64,000 bases of DNA from NCBI RefSeq assembly GCF_002966125.1, contig NZ_CP027062.1, positions 2,581,001 to 2,645,000 of the forward strand, written 5' to 3'. Source of the stretch: Pukyongia salina (lineage in GTDB: Bacteria > Bacteroidota > Bacteroidia > Flavobacteriales > Flavobacteriaceae). Numbering within the stretch: the stretch's first letter is position 1; every line of letters begins with the position of its first letter. Below are positions 26,708-35,394 of the stretch, in pieces. The notes beneath the pieces are model-generated. The model was not told the DNA's origin. It worked only from the letters and a program-made list of their open reading frames with translations, and ran no database searches. The position numbers were made by a program, and so were the translations under genes.

Positions 26708-27796
26708 ATGAAAATTGCACTACTAGGAGATATCGCATTTTTTGGGAGATTTTCACTTGAAAGTAATAAACACCTACATCAATACTTCGAGGAGGTAGCT
26801 AAAAAACTTCGATCATACGACCTGGTTATTGGCAATTTGGAAACACCATTTGCACAACCCCATCATAAATCTTTTGGATATAAATCGGCCTATATAAAAT
26901 CAAGCCCGGTAAATGTAGAACTGCTCAAGTATTTAAATATTAGTGTAGTAAACCTAGCCAATAATCACATATACGACTATGGGCCCGACTCTTATCAATT
27001 TACCAAAAGGATATTAGAGGACAACGGGATAAAGTATTTTGGTATAGAGAAACAAGAATTGTTATTTGAGACTGATGATAATACCATTTCCTTGAATGGA
27101 TATTGTTGTTATTCAACCAATCCATTAGGGATCGATTCACAAAATAAAAAAGGGATAAATGCACTAAGTGTTCCCAATATCACCGAGAAATTAACTCATA
27201 ATTCTGCCAAAGGGTACTTCAATATTTTTAGTGTTCATTGCGGACAGGAACATGTAAACTACCCGAACTATGACCATATCGAACTCGCCCGCGATCTGGC
27301 CAAGATAGGTCCATATGTTTTCTATGGCCATCACCCGCACGTATTGCAAGGGATCGAAAAAATAGATGAGAGCTTGATAGCTTATAGCCTGGGTAATTTT
27401 TGTTTTGACGATGTGTATACATCGAAATCTAAAGAACCCCTGATAAAACAGTCTCAAAACAATAAAGAATCTGCCATTCTCGAAATTACTGTTGAAAAGA
27501 ACAAATTGGTCGAGCACGACATCATTCCTATTACTATCGGTACAAGCTCACTGCAAATTGGAGATAAACAGATTTTAAATAAAATAGATCAATATTCGGA
27601 GATGTTGAAGACCGAAAAAGAACTATATATCCACAATAGAAATAGTTTACTGGGTAGATATCTTGCTTCAAGGAAGAAACTTCGCAACTTAAATTGGTAT
27701 ATTCAAAGATTGAACCACAGGTCTGCGGGGCTTATATTATTTGCTCGTAGAAATGCTAAAGAATACAGAAAAAATATCTCCAGATATCTAAAATAA
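26708..27796 (+). CDS. CapA/PgsA-like metallophosphoesterase-fold protein
   Basis: The 362-residue product has the CapA motif series: LLGDIAFFGR, GNLETPF, NLANNHIYDYG, a GHHPHVLQGIE block and YSLGNFCFDD. CapA/PgsA proteins have a calcineurin-like fold and take part in poly-gamma-glutamate synthesis; homologues in polysaccharide loci are proposed to form amide links or modify the polymer. There is no signal peptide, unlike membrane-anchored PgsA, so it may act in the cytoplasm. It sits 6 nt after the CapK-like gene and 6 nt before the polymerase gene, so it is clearly part of the operon. The exact reaction is not known. Confidence 0.85.
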   Translation: MKIALLGDIAFFGRFSLESNKHLHQYFEEVAKKLRSYDLVIGNLETPFAQPHHKSFGYKSAYIKSSPVNVELLKYLNISVVNLANNHIYDYGPDSYQFTKRILEDNGIKYFGIEKQELLFETDDNTISLNGYCCYSTNPLGIDSQNKKGINALSVPNITEKLTHNSAKGYFNIFSVHCGQEHVNYPNYDHIELARDLAKIGPYVFYGHHPHVLQGIEKIDESLIAYSLGNFCFDDVYTSKSKEPLIKQSQNNKESAILEITVEKNKLVEHDIIPITIGTSSLQIGDKQILNKIDQYSEMLKTEKELYIHNRNSLLGRYLASRKKLRNLNWYIQRLNHRSAGLILFARRNAKEYRKNISRYLK

Positions 27797-27802
27797 CTCG
27801 TA

Positions 27803-28960
27803 TTGAATAAACTAGAAAAAGGATTGATATTTGCCGGCATTCTTATACCATTTACGGTATTGCGGGTGGGGTATGTGGGTCTTGGAGAATTAACCCTATT
27901 AATTTTATTTCTATACGGATTAAATAAAGGTTATATAAACAGGATCACCCGAGATGTGGTATTTTCTAGGTTCTGGGTCCAGTTTCTCATCATTACTTTT
28001 TTCGGCTTTGCTTATAATATTGTTATTCTCAATCAAAGTACCGGAACTGTTGAAAGTACTGTTTTCGATTTTATGGCCTATATCGTTATTCTGATAACTT
28101 GCCTGATAATAGAGAATTTCTATCACAAAGATCGTATCAATATTTATGAGATCATCAAGAGGATATTTTTAATCTCTGGAGTATTATTTACCGCGCTATA
28201 CCTTGTTAGTATGTTCACCGATACTATTTATGGGCTTCCGTTGAAATATTACGATTATTTCGCTCCATTTGTTACCAATCTGCATCAAACGGCCATGTTC
28301 ATGGCCCCCATGCCATTTATTGGATTATTGATCTTTAGAAATGAGAAGCGCCCAATTACCAGATTTATTAGTCTAGTTCTCATACTCATTTTCTCGTATT
28401 TGGTTGTCCAAACCGGGTCTTTTAAAGCGTTGGTAGGCCTAACACTAGGTTGGGCTGTTTATTTTGTTCTGGAATTCGTAAAACTTTTTAAAGGAAGAAT
28501 GAAAAATGCGGTGATAGTGAGCTTGATTTCGATCATTATTATTTTAGGAGTAGTAAACTCCCCGGTACTATATGAAATTTTCTTTGCTATTTTCAATGCG
28601 GAAGACCTGGCTAGTGGAAGGTCATCGTTGTATTCGAATGCTATTGATGTCGCACTTACTTCTCCTTTAGTTGGATTAGGACCAGGGGCACACATATACC
28701 AGGCCGGGCAGTTTTGGGACTCTCATGAAACTTTTATCACCGTGTTTCTTCAGGGTGGGGCAATCGGTCTAGTATTCTTCCTAATCTTACTGTATAAAAT
28801 ATTTAAAACTTTTACGAAAGTCACCTCACTCTTAGCCGCTTCAATTCCAATTTTAATCTATGCGCTTGGAGGAGATATCATGAGAAGATTACCCATCTGG
28901 TTACTTCTAATGTTGTTGTATTATTACATTATAAATTATAGTAAAGAAGCAGAAGTGTAG
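27803..28960 (+). CDS. Polysaccharide polymerase (Wzy/O-antigen ligase-like membrane protein)
   Basis: The 385-residue protein is highly hydrophobic, with about 10 transmembrane helices and a larger loop late in the sequence containing SGRSSLYSNAIDVALTSP and GLGPGAHIYQ. This is the layout of Wzy polymerases and O-antigen ligases (SGR and GxG...H motifs). The start is TTG at 27803, 6 nt after the CapA-like stop; no ATG in frame occurs for about 90 codons, so the TTG is needed to keep the first helices. Presence of a Wzx, Wza and Wzc in the same locus favours Wzy over a ligase. Confidence 0.82.
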   Translation: MNKLEKGLIFAGILIPFTVLRVGYVGLGELTLLILFLYGLNKGYINRITRDVVFSRFWVQFLIITFFGFAYNIVILNQSTGTVESTVFDFMAYIVILITCLIIENFYHKDRINIYEIIKRIFLISGVLFTALYLVSMFTDTIYGLPLKYYDYFAPFVTNLHQTAMFMAPMPFIGLLIFRNEKRPITRFISLVLILIFSYLVVQTGSFKALVGLTLGWAVYFVLEFVKLFKGRMKNAVIVSLISIIIILGVVNSPVLYEIFFAIFNAEDLASGRSSLYSNAIDVALTSPLVGLGPGAHIYQAGQFWDSHETFITVFLQGGAIGLVFFLILLYKIFKTFTKVTSLLAASIPILIYALGGDIMRRLPIWLLLMLLYYYIINYSKEAEV

Positions 28961-29024
28961 CTTATTTTATTGAGTACAAAGAAATATACCGTTCAGAGGT
29001 TTTTATTCTGAAATGTTTTAATTT

Positions 29025-30185
29025 ATGCTGAAAAAAAAATTAATACGAATAACCACAATACCCATCTCCCTTGAAAAACTCCTGGAAGGTCAATTGGCTT
29101 TTATGTCGCAATTCTACGATGTTACGGCGGTTTCTTCCGAAGAAAAAAATTTAATGGAATATGGCATCAAAGAAGGGGTAAGTACATTTCATATTCCATT
29201 AACCAGAAAGATCACACCTGTTGCCGACATTCGAGCGGTAATTAAATTTTACCGATTTCTAAAAAAGGAAAAACCGCTCATTGTCCATACTCATACGCCA
29301 AAAGCTGGTATAGTGGGAATGATGGCCGCAGCTTTGGCCAGGGTGCCTATACGTTTGCATACGGTTGCCGGGATGCCGCTTACGGAGGCCACGGGAGTAA
29401 AACGAAAGATCTTGAACCAGGTAGAGAAACTTACCTATCGTTACGCAACCATGGTATATCCAAATTCAAGAGGTTTAAAAGAATTAATTCTGAAAGAAAA
29501 GTTCTGTAATGCATATAAACTGAAGGTGCTTGGAGAAGGGAGCAGTAATGGTATTGATACAAGCTATTTTTCACGGGTTCATTTTTCAGAAGAAAAAGTT
29601 CAGAAAAAACGAGAGGAACTTAATATCCATCCCTCGGATCTTGTTTATGTTTTTGTTGGACGCCTTGTAAAGGACAAAGGCCTGGATGAATTGATTGCTG
29701 CATTCAAATTATTACAGCAACAAAATAAGCAATGCACACTTCTCCTTGTTGGGCCCTTTGAGGAAGACCTTGATCCGCTTTCGGAAAAGTCGCGCATGGA
29801 GATAGATTCTAATTCAAAAATTATAACCACGGGCTATCAGCAAGATATAAGGATCTTTCTGGCAGTAAGTGACATCCTGGTGTTTCCCAGTTATAGGGAA
29901 GGTTTTCCCAATGTAGTGATGCAGGCTGGTGCGATGGATTTGCCATCGATAGTTTCCAACATAAATGGCTGTAATGAGATAGTGATGGACGGACGCAACG
30001 GATTATTGGTTCCTGCTAAGAATACAGAAAAGCTTTATGAGAAGATGGACCTTCTGGCCACTGATCATGACTTGAGAGAACAATTGAGTTCGAATGCCAG
30101 ACGGGAGATCGTAAGAAGATACGAACGTAATAAAATGTGGGAGATAATCCTGGAGGAATACAGAATACAAGAGGCAAATCTTTAG
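29025..30185 (+). CDS. Glycosyltransferase family 4
   Basis: The 386-residue protein is a GT-B fold retaining glycosyltransferase. Recognisable parts are HTHTPKAGIVGMMAA in the N-terminal domain, VFVGRLVKDKG at the domain junction, and EGFPNVVMQAGAMDLP with the conserved glutamates that bind the nucleotide sugar. It resembles WcfI/PglA-like enzymes that add the second sugar to a lipid-linked primer. It is the only conventional glycosyltransferase in the locus. A 64-nt gap separates it from the polymerase gene. The donor and acceptor sugars are not predictable here. Confidence 0.92.
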   Translation: MLKKKLIRITTIPISLEKLLEGQLAFMSQFYDVTAVSSEEKNLMEYGIKEGVSTFHIPLTRKITPVADIRAVIKFYRFLKKEKPLIVHTHTPKAGIVGMMAAALARVPIRLHTVAGMPLTEATGVKRKILNQVEKLTYRYATMVYPNSRGLKELILKEKFCNAYKLKVLGEGSSNGIDTSYFSRVHFSEEKVQKKREELNIHPSDLVYVFVGRLVKDKGLDELIAAFKLLQQQNKQCTLLLVGPFEEDLDPLSEKSRMEIDSNSKIITTGYQQDIRIFLAVSDILVFPSYREGFPNVVMQAGAMDLPSIVSNINGCNEIVMDGRNGLLVPAKNTEKLYEKMDLLATDHDLREQLSSNARREIVRRYERNKMWEIILEEYRIQEANL

Positions 30186-30197
30186 TACATTTGCGCC

Positions 30198-30800
30198 ATG
30201 TATCGGCAAGTTATAAAACCACTACTGGATGTTCTTACGGCTACATTGATGTTCCTCATCTTATCTCCTGTGTTTCTGTTAGTTATGGTGTTTCTTACAC
30301 TTTCACTTGGTGGTAACCCATTCTTCTTCCAGAGACGCCCGGGGAAGAATGAAAGAATATTTACCATACTTAAGTTTCGAACCATGAATAATGAACGAGA
30401 TGAACAAGGTGAGTTGTTACCCGATGAACTGCGATTAACCAGGGTGGGACGCTTTATTCGAACCACATCGCTGGATGAAATACCGCAGCTACTCAATGTG
30501 ATGATCGGGAATATGAGCCTGGTGGGTCCGCGGCCTCTTTTACCGGAATATCTAACTTTATATAGCGAAGAACAAAAGAAAAGGCATAGTGTAAAACCAG
30601 GAATCACAGGGTGGGCCCAGGTTAATGGGCGAAATGCACTCACATGGAAAGATAAACTCGCTCTGGATGTTTGGTATGCGAACCATATATCTTTTGTTCT
30701 AGATATACAAATACTACTAAAAACAGTGATAAAGGTTTTTAAACGCGAAGGAATAACGGCAGAAGGCCAATCGACAACCTCTAGATTTAAAGGAAATTAA
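30198..30800 (+). CDS. pglC: Initiating phosphoglycosyltransferase (PglC-like sugar transferase)
   Basis: This 200-residue enzyme is a monotopic phosphoglycosyl transferase that transfers a sugar-1-phosphate from a UDP-sugar to undecaprenyl phosphate, the first step of repeat-unit assembly. One N-terminal reentrant hydrophobic helix (residues 12-32) is followed by KFRTMN, the catalytic Asp93-Glu94 in TSLDEIPQ, SLVGPRPLL and KPGITGWAQVNGRN. The small size, without extra N-terminal helices, matches PglC rather than WcaJ. A TACATTTG box lies 4 nt before the ATG, so a near-leaderless internal transcript is possible. The three following genes make the likely substrate. Confidence 0.88.
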   Translation: MYRQVIKPLLDVLTATLMFLILSPVFLLVMVFLTLSLGGNPFFFQRRPGKNERIFTILKFRTMNNERDEQGELLPDELRLTRVGRFIRTTSLDEIPQLLNVMIGNMSLVGPRPLLPEYLTLYSEEQKKRHSVKPGITGWAQVNGRNALTWKDKLALDVWYANHISFVLDIQILLKTVIKVFKREGITAEGQSTTSRFKGN

Positions 30801-30801
30801 T

Positions 30802-31434
30802 ATGCAGGATCTCATTATAATAGGTGCCGGTGGATTTGGAAGAGAAGTGAAAGAACTTATCATCGATATCAACCAAATAAAGGAAACATACACTATTATT
30901 GGTTTTATTGACGATGGTATAGAAGCAGGAACTTTAATCCATAATATACCGGTGTTAGGCAATATATCTTATCTAAACAACCTTAAAACTAAACCTCTCT
31001 TAGTTGTTGCAATAGGTGATCCTAAGGTAAAGAAATCAGTTGTAGAAAAATTAGCCGGGTTTAACTTTCCCAGCCTAATTCACCCAAGCGTAAATCGCTT
31101 AGGCGCTAATATTTCTATAGGACAAGGTTGTATTATTTGTAGAGGTAATATACTTACATGCGATATTGTTATTGAAGATTTTGTTATTCTAAATTTAGCA
31201 TGTACGGTAGGGCATGATACAATAATAAAGCGGTATAGTTCTTTTATGCCATCTGTTAATATAAGTGGCCAGGTAATCATCGAGGAAGGTGTGTATGGTG
31301 GAACGGGCGCTAAAATTATAAATAATGTGACTATCGGAGAACAAAGTATTATTGGAGCAGGTGCGGTGGTAGCTAAATCCATCCCTTCCCATTGTACTGC
31401 GGTAGGAATACCTGCAAAACCTCTTTCGAAATGA
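30802..31434 (+). CDS. pglD: UDP-4-amino-sugar N-acetyltransferase (PglD/NeuD-like)
   Basis: The 210-residue protein has the PglD fold: an N-terminal Rossmann-like part opening IIIGAGGFGREV, then a left-handed beta-helix of hexapeptide repeats. The catalytic histidine is probably His138 in TVGHDTI, and the C-terminal IGAGAVVAKSIP and GIPAKPLSK are standard. PglD acetylates UDP-4-amino-4,6-dideoxy-GlcNAc to give UDP-diNAc-bacillosamine. The gene starts 2 nt after pglC and its stop overlaps the aminotransferase start (ATGA). The sugar assignment is inferred from the neighbouring aminotransferase and dehydratase genes. Confidence 0.87.
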   Translation: MQDLIIIGAGGFGREVKELIIDINQIKETYTIIGFIDDGIEAGTLIHNIPVLGNISYLNNLKTKPLLVVAIGDPKVKKSVVEKLAGFNFPSLIHPSVNRLGANISIGQGCIICRGNILTCDIVIEDFVILNLACTVGHDTIIKRYSSFMPSVNISGQVIIEEGVYGGTGAKIINNVTIGEQSIIGAGAVVAKSIPSHCTAVGIPAKPLSK

Positions 31435-32564
31435 ACATAAAGCAAATATACCTATCATCACCCCACATGGGAGGAACTGAACGGGATTTTGTGAAAGAGG
31501 CCTTCGACACTAACTGGATCGCGCCTTTAGGCCCAAACGTTACTGGTTTCGAAAGTGATCTTGAACAATACCTGGGTTCCGAAAGGCATGTAGCTGCCTT
31601 GAGTTCAGGGACGGCAGCCCTACATCTGGCTCTAATAATGATAGGAGTTAGGGAAGGGGACGAGGTTATTTGCCAAAGCATGACCTTTTCGGCCTCTGCA
31701 AACCCCATCGTGTATCAAGGCGCCACTCCCGTTTTTGTGGATAGTGAACCGGAAACATGGAATATGTGTCCTGTTCAGCTTGAAGCGGCCATCAAAGATC
31801 GAATAGAGAAAGGTAAAAAACCCAAGGCGATCATAGTAGTACATTTATACGGTATGCCGTATAAAGTGGATGAGATAACTGCTGTGGCCACAAAGTATAA
31901 TATTCCCGTTATCGAAGATAGTGCGGAGGCCCTGGGAAGTAAGTATAAAAACAGATCCTGTGGTACTTTTGGTGATCTGTCCATATTGTCATTTAATGGG
32001 AATAAGATCATAACAACCTCCGGTGGAGGCGCTTTGGTTACACGCACCCCGGCTGAAAAGCAAAAAGCAGTCTTTCTCGCCACACAGGCCAGGGACGATG
32101 CTCCACACTATCAGCATTCGGAGATAGGGTATAATTACAGGCTTAGTAACATTTGCGCCGGAATTGGACGTGGACAGATGCAAGTACTTGATGAACATAT
32201 AGGACTTCGCCGCCAAATGAATCAATTTTATTCAGACTTATTTGCACAAACAGAGGGAGTGGAGGTGTTTTCTGAACCGAATTCACATTATTTTTCTAAT
32301 CATTGGTTAACCTGTATAACAGTAAATTCATCGAAAACCGGATTTACAGCCAAAGAAATACGGCTTTCCCTTGAAAAAGATAATATCGAATCACGACCTT
32401 TGTGGAAACCTATGCATTTGCAACCAGTTTTTAAAGACTCCCCTTATTACGGTGAAAAAATCGCTGAAGAATTGTTTTTACACGGACTTTGCCTACCATC
32501 GGGATCTAATCTTAAAGATGCTGATAAACAAAGGATTATGTCTGTGCTATCGCAATTCCTATAG
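31431..32564 (+). CDS. pglE: DegT/DnrJ-family sugar aminotransferase (PglE-like)
   Basis: This PLP enzyme (377 residues from ATG 31431) is a sugar nucleotide aminotransferase. Lys192 in FNGNKIITTSGGG is the PLP lysine, and the motifs LSSGTAALHLAL and VHLYGMP are present. It opens with IYLSSPHMGGTE, as PglE-type enzymes do. It would transfer an amino group to C4 of the UDP-4-keto sugar made by the PglF-like enzyme. The longer frame from 31392 is rejected because it runs back into pglD; the chosen ATG overlaps the pglD stop by 4 nt. Confidence 0.92.
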   Translation: MNIKQIYLSSPHMGGTERDFVKEAFDTNWIAPLGPNVTGFESDLEQYLGSERHVAALSSGTAALHLALIMIGVREGDEVICQSMTFSASANPIVYQGATPVFVDSEPETWNMCPVQLEAAIKDRIEKGKKPKAIIVVHLYGMPYKVDEITAVATKYNIPVIEDSAEALGSKYKNRSCGTFGDLSILSFNGNKIITTSGGGALVTRTPAEKQKAVFLATQARDDAPHYQHSEIGYNYRLSNICAGIGRGQMQVLDEHIGLRRQMNQFYSDLFAQTEGVEVFSEPNSHYFSNHWLTCITVNSSKTGFTAKEIRLSLEKDNIESRPLWKPMHLQPVFKDSPYYGEKIAEELFLHGLCLPSGSNLKDADKQRIMSVLSQFL

Positions 32565-32572
32565 ATATTAGT

Positions 32573-32580
32573 TATATTTG
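32573..32580 (+). promoter_or_regulatory. Possible -7 box before the pglF-like gene
   Basis: TATATTTG fits TAnnTTTG and lies 16 nt before the GTG start at 32597, in the 32-nt gap after pglE. There is no TTG at the ideal -33 position, so it may be an internal promoter or chance. Confidence 0.4.
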
Positions 32581-32596
32581 TTTAAAATCCTATAAA

Positions 32597-34567
32597 GTGC
32601 TAACCCCCAAACGTATCTTACCAAATTTCTATAAGGGTGATAATCGCCTTAAAGTACTGGACCAAAGGTATTTACCTAGATGGATCGTATTATTGATCGA
32701 TGTCTTCTTAGTGGTACTCTCAATGGTACTCGTTTACCTGATTATACTGGGAACACCCATTAAGTTTCGTGATTTTATATCGGTTCCCGCACAGGGAGGC
32801 TTTATTCTGGCGGTAAATATTTTATTCTTTTTTGTATTTAAGACCTATTCTGGAATCATACGGCATTCAACCTTCACAGATATACTTAAATTGGCGTTGT
32901 CTGCACTATTTACATGTGTTAGTCTAATTGGCTTCAATTTCCTATTTGCGGCAATTCAGGGTGATAGGATCTTCTTAACCACTTCCCTTCTTATCTATAT
33001 GCTGGTTTCCTTTACAGTTATGCTGTTATTTAGGATCGCAGTGAAAGAAAGTTATCAATTCCTGCGGAACACGGCTGCCGGTAAAGTAAAGAAACGTGTA
33101 GCTATAGTTGGGGTGGACGACCAGACGATTTCTTTAGGGAAAGCATTAACTACCGAATCCAATATGCCCTTCGTGTTGGTTGGATTTCTTACAGAGATAT
33201 TCGATTCGAAGCGATTTAAGATTTTAGGGAAACCTGTCATCCCCATTAAGGACAGTTTTTCGGAAACTATTTCAAAAATGGATCTGGATGGAATTCTTCT
33301 AATTAGTGAAGGAATGAATGGAAAGCGTAAGAACCAGATCATAGAGGACTGTATTGAGAATAACATCGAGATATTCAATGTTCCGAATCTGGAATCCTGG
33401 AACAAGAAGGAGGATATACACCATCATATAAAACCTCTGGATATAGAAGACCTGCTGGATAGAAGTCCGATCACCATCGACAACGAAATGATCGAGCTCG
33501 ACCTTCATGATAAAGTGATAATGGTAACAGGTGGGGCAGGATCCATAGGAAGTGAGATCGTTAGACAGGTAGCAGGTTTCGAACCAAAACAGCTTGTAAT
33601 ACTTGATCAGGCAGAATCTGCCCTACATGATCTGGAGATCTATCTATCACAAAATCATCCTAAGTTAAATTTTATAACAGAGCTCGCAGACATTAGCAAT
33701 ATGTATCGAATGGGTTTGTTGTTCAATAAATATGATTTCGATGTCATTTATCATGCTGCTGCCTATAAGCATGTTCCACTTATAGAACGTAACCCTCATG
33801 AGGCTATTTATGTGAATATACTAGGAACGGTTAACCTGGCAATACTTTCGGCCAGCTACGAGATTAAGAAATTTGTAATGGTTTCTACAGACAAGGCCGT
33901 GAACCCAACCAACGTTATGGGAGCTTCTAAAAGAGTAGCCGAAATGTACGTGCAGTCGCTTCAGAATGAAAAAGGAGTAAATACTAAGTTTATCACCACC
34001 AGATTTGGCAATGTACTGGGATCCAGTGGATCTGTAATCCCGCATTTCAGAAAGCAAATATCGCAGGGAGGTCCTGTAACCGTAACTCATAAAGAGATCA
34101 TACGATATTTTATGACGATTCCCGAAGCATGTCAGCTGGTTCTTCAGGCAGGCACTATGGGAAATGGGGGAGAGATCTACGTATTTGATATGGGTAAACC
34201 CGTAAAAATTCTTGATTTGGCGGAAAAAATGATTCGACTTTCTGGTCTAGAACCCTACGAAGATATTGATATCAAGATCACCGGTTTACGCCCGGGAGAG
34301 AAGCTATATGAAGAACTTCTAAACGATTCTTCGACCTCTTTGCCTACACATCATCCCAAAATCATGATCTCGAAGACTCCTGTGGGGAAATTTGAAGACC
34401 TTAAAAAAGATGTGAAGCAAATTATAAAAATGGCTACTCGAGGGAAGAATGATGAGGTTGTACAATTGCTAAAGGATATGGTACCGGAATTTATAAGTGA
34501 GAATTCAGAGTTTGAGGTGTTGGACAAACCTAAAATGGAAGAATTAGTAAAAGAAAAGATTAAATAG
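32597..34567 (+). CDS. pglF: Membrane-bound UDP-GlcNAc 4,6-dehydratase (PglF/CapD-like)
   Basis: The 656-residue protein has four N-terminal membrane helices, then an extended short-chain dehydrogenase domain with the NAD loop TGGAGSIGSE. The catalytic region shows STDKAV (Thr431, Asp432, Lys433) and NVMGASKR (Met441, Lys445), the Thr-Asp-Lys and Met-x3-Lys pattern of PglF, FlaA1-like and WbpM enzymes instead of Ser-Tyr-Lys. It converts UDP-GlcNAc to the 4-keto-6-deoxy sugar used by PglE. The start is GTG, since no ATG occurs before the first helix. A related CapD could make a different 6-deoxy sugar; the adjacent PglE and PglD favour bacillosamine-type product. Confidence 0.92.
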   Translation: MLTPKRILPNFYKGDNRLKVLDQRYLPRWIVLLIDVFLVVLSMVLVYLIILGTPIKFRDFISVPAQGGFILAVNILFFFVFKTYSGIIRHSTFTDILKLALSALFTCVSLIGFNFLFAAIQGDRIFLTTSLLIYMLVSFTVMLLFRIAVKESYQFLRNTAAGKVKKRVAIVGVDDQTISLGKALTTESNMPFVLVGFLTEIFDSKRFKILGKPVIPIKDSFSETISKMDLDGILLISEGMNGKRKNQIIEDCIENNIEIFNVPNLESWNKKEDIHHHIKPLDIEDLLDRSPITIDNEMIELDLHDKVIMVTGGAGSIGSEIVRQVAGFEPKQLVILDQAESALHDLEIYLSQNHPKLNFITELADISNMYRMGLLFNKYDFDVIYHAAAYKHVPLIERNPHEAIYVNILGTVNLAILSASYEIKKFVMVSTDKAVNPTNVMGASKRVAEMYVQSLQNEKGVNTKFITTRFGNVLGSSGSVIPHFRKQISQGGPVTVTHKEIIRYFMTIPEACQLVLQAGTMGNGGEIYVFDMGKPVKILDLAEKMIRLSGLEPYEDIDIKITGLRPGEKLYEELLNDSSTSLPTHHPKIMISKTPVGKFEDLKKDVKQIIKMATRGKNDEVVQLLKDMVPEFISENSEFEVLDKPKMEELVKEKIK

Positions 34568-34592
34568 ACCCGTGGGTTTTGGTTTATACATA

Positions 34593-34621
34593 TTGGAAGG
34601 ATAATTTAAAGTATATATTTG
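34593..34621 (+). promoter_or_regulatory. Complete promoter for the wza-wzc-wzi export genes
   Basis: TTG (34593-34595), an 18-nt spacer and TATATTTG (34614-34621) match the Bacteroidota consensus in both elements and spacing. The wza ATG is 16 nt downstream. It allows export genes to be expressed apart from the biosynthetic operon. Confidence 0.72.
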
Positions 34622-34637
34622 CAACATAAATAAATAC

Positions 34638-35393
34638 ATGAGAAAGGTAGTTTTAATTAGTTTGGCGGTTTTTAGTTTGCTGAGCTGTGCAACAAAAAAG
34701 GAGATAATCTACTTCCAGGACTCAGATTCCTTAAATAATACCGAAATTCAGAAAGCATTCGAACCTATTATTGAGCCCAACGATATTCTACATATCTCAA
34801 TATCATCTTTTGATGATAGCCTGGTAGCTCCGTTTAACAAAGAAAAATTTGCCGAAAATAATGCCAATGCAGATAATCTAGCTTTGCAGGGATATTTGGT
34901 AAATTCGGAAGGCAATATAAACTTTCCTGTTCTTGGAGCTATTGCTGTTGCCGGAAAATCGCGCTCCGAGATCGAAAACTTGCTACGAACCAAATTAATG
35001 GAGTACATCACAGACGTTGTAGTAGATGTTAGGATTCTTAATTTTAAGGTTACAATTTTGGGTGAAGTTGCGAATCCTGGAGTCTATACAATACGGAACG
35101 AACGAGTTACCGTACCAGAAGCCTTAGGACTGGCAGGTGATCTTACCGATGATGGTAACCGCAATAATATTAGTATTATACGTGAAGAAAACGGGAAACG
35201 AATTGTCACTAAGCTGGATTTAACCACATCGGATGTTTTTACAAGTAATTTCTTTTTTCTGAAACAAAACGATGTAATCTATGTGGAACCATCATTGAGA
35301 GGAGTAAAGAAATCTGGTTTCATCCCGGATATTCCTGCACTTTTATCCCTTGTAACTGTAGTGCTTAGTGCGGTGATAATTATAACACGTTAA
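34638..35393 (+). CDS. wza: Outer-membrane polysaccharide export lipoprotein (Wza-like)
   Basis: The 251-residue protein has a lipoprotein signal ending LLSC followed by ATKKEIIYFQD. It has the polysaccharide export domain (IEPNDILHISISSFDD), then an SLBB-type domain with VTILGEVANPGVYTI and a C-terminal hydrophobic segment (ALLSLVTVVLSAVIII). This C-terminal membrane segment is the common form in Bacteroidota. Wza-type proteins form the outer-membrane channel for capsule. It is followed after 1 nt by wzc. A strong promoter at 34593-34621 precedes it. Confidence 0.93.
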   Translation: MRKVVLISLAVFSLLSCATKKEIIYFQDSDSLNNTEIQKAFEPIIEPNDILHISISSFDDSLVAPFNKEKFAENNANADNLALQGYLVNSEGNINFPVLGAIAVAGKSRSEIENLLRTKLMEYITDVVVDVRILNFKVTILGEVANPGVYTIRNERVTVPEALGLAGDLTDDGNRNNISIIREENGKRIVTKLDLTTSDVFTSNFFFLKQNDVIYVEPSLRGVKKSGFIPDIPALLSLVTVVLSAVIIITR

Positions 35394-35394
35394 A

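Noticed and set aside
28992..29012. TTCAGA/TCTGAA inverted repeat before the GT4 gene
   Set aside because: The stem is only 6 bp with an A/T-rich loop and no T tract or promoter; chance is likely.
30182..30643. A 153-codon minus-strand frame over the pglC-like gene
   Set aside because: The plus-strand gene has all phosphoglycosyl transferase motifs. The antisense frame is serine/arginine rich with no family signal.
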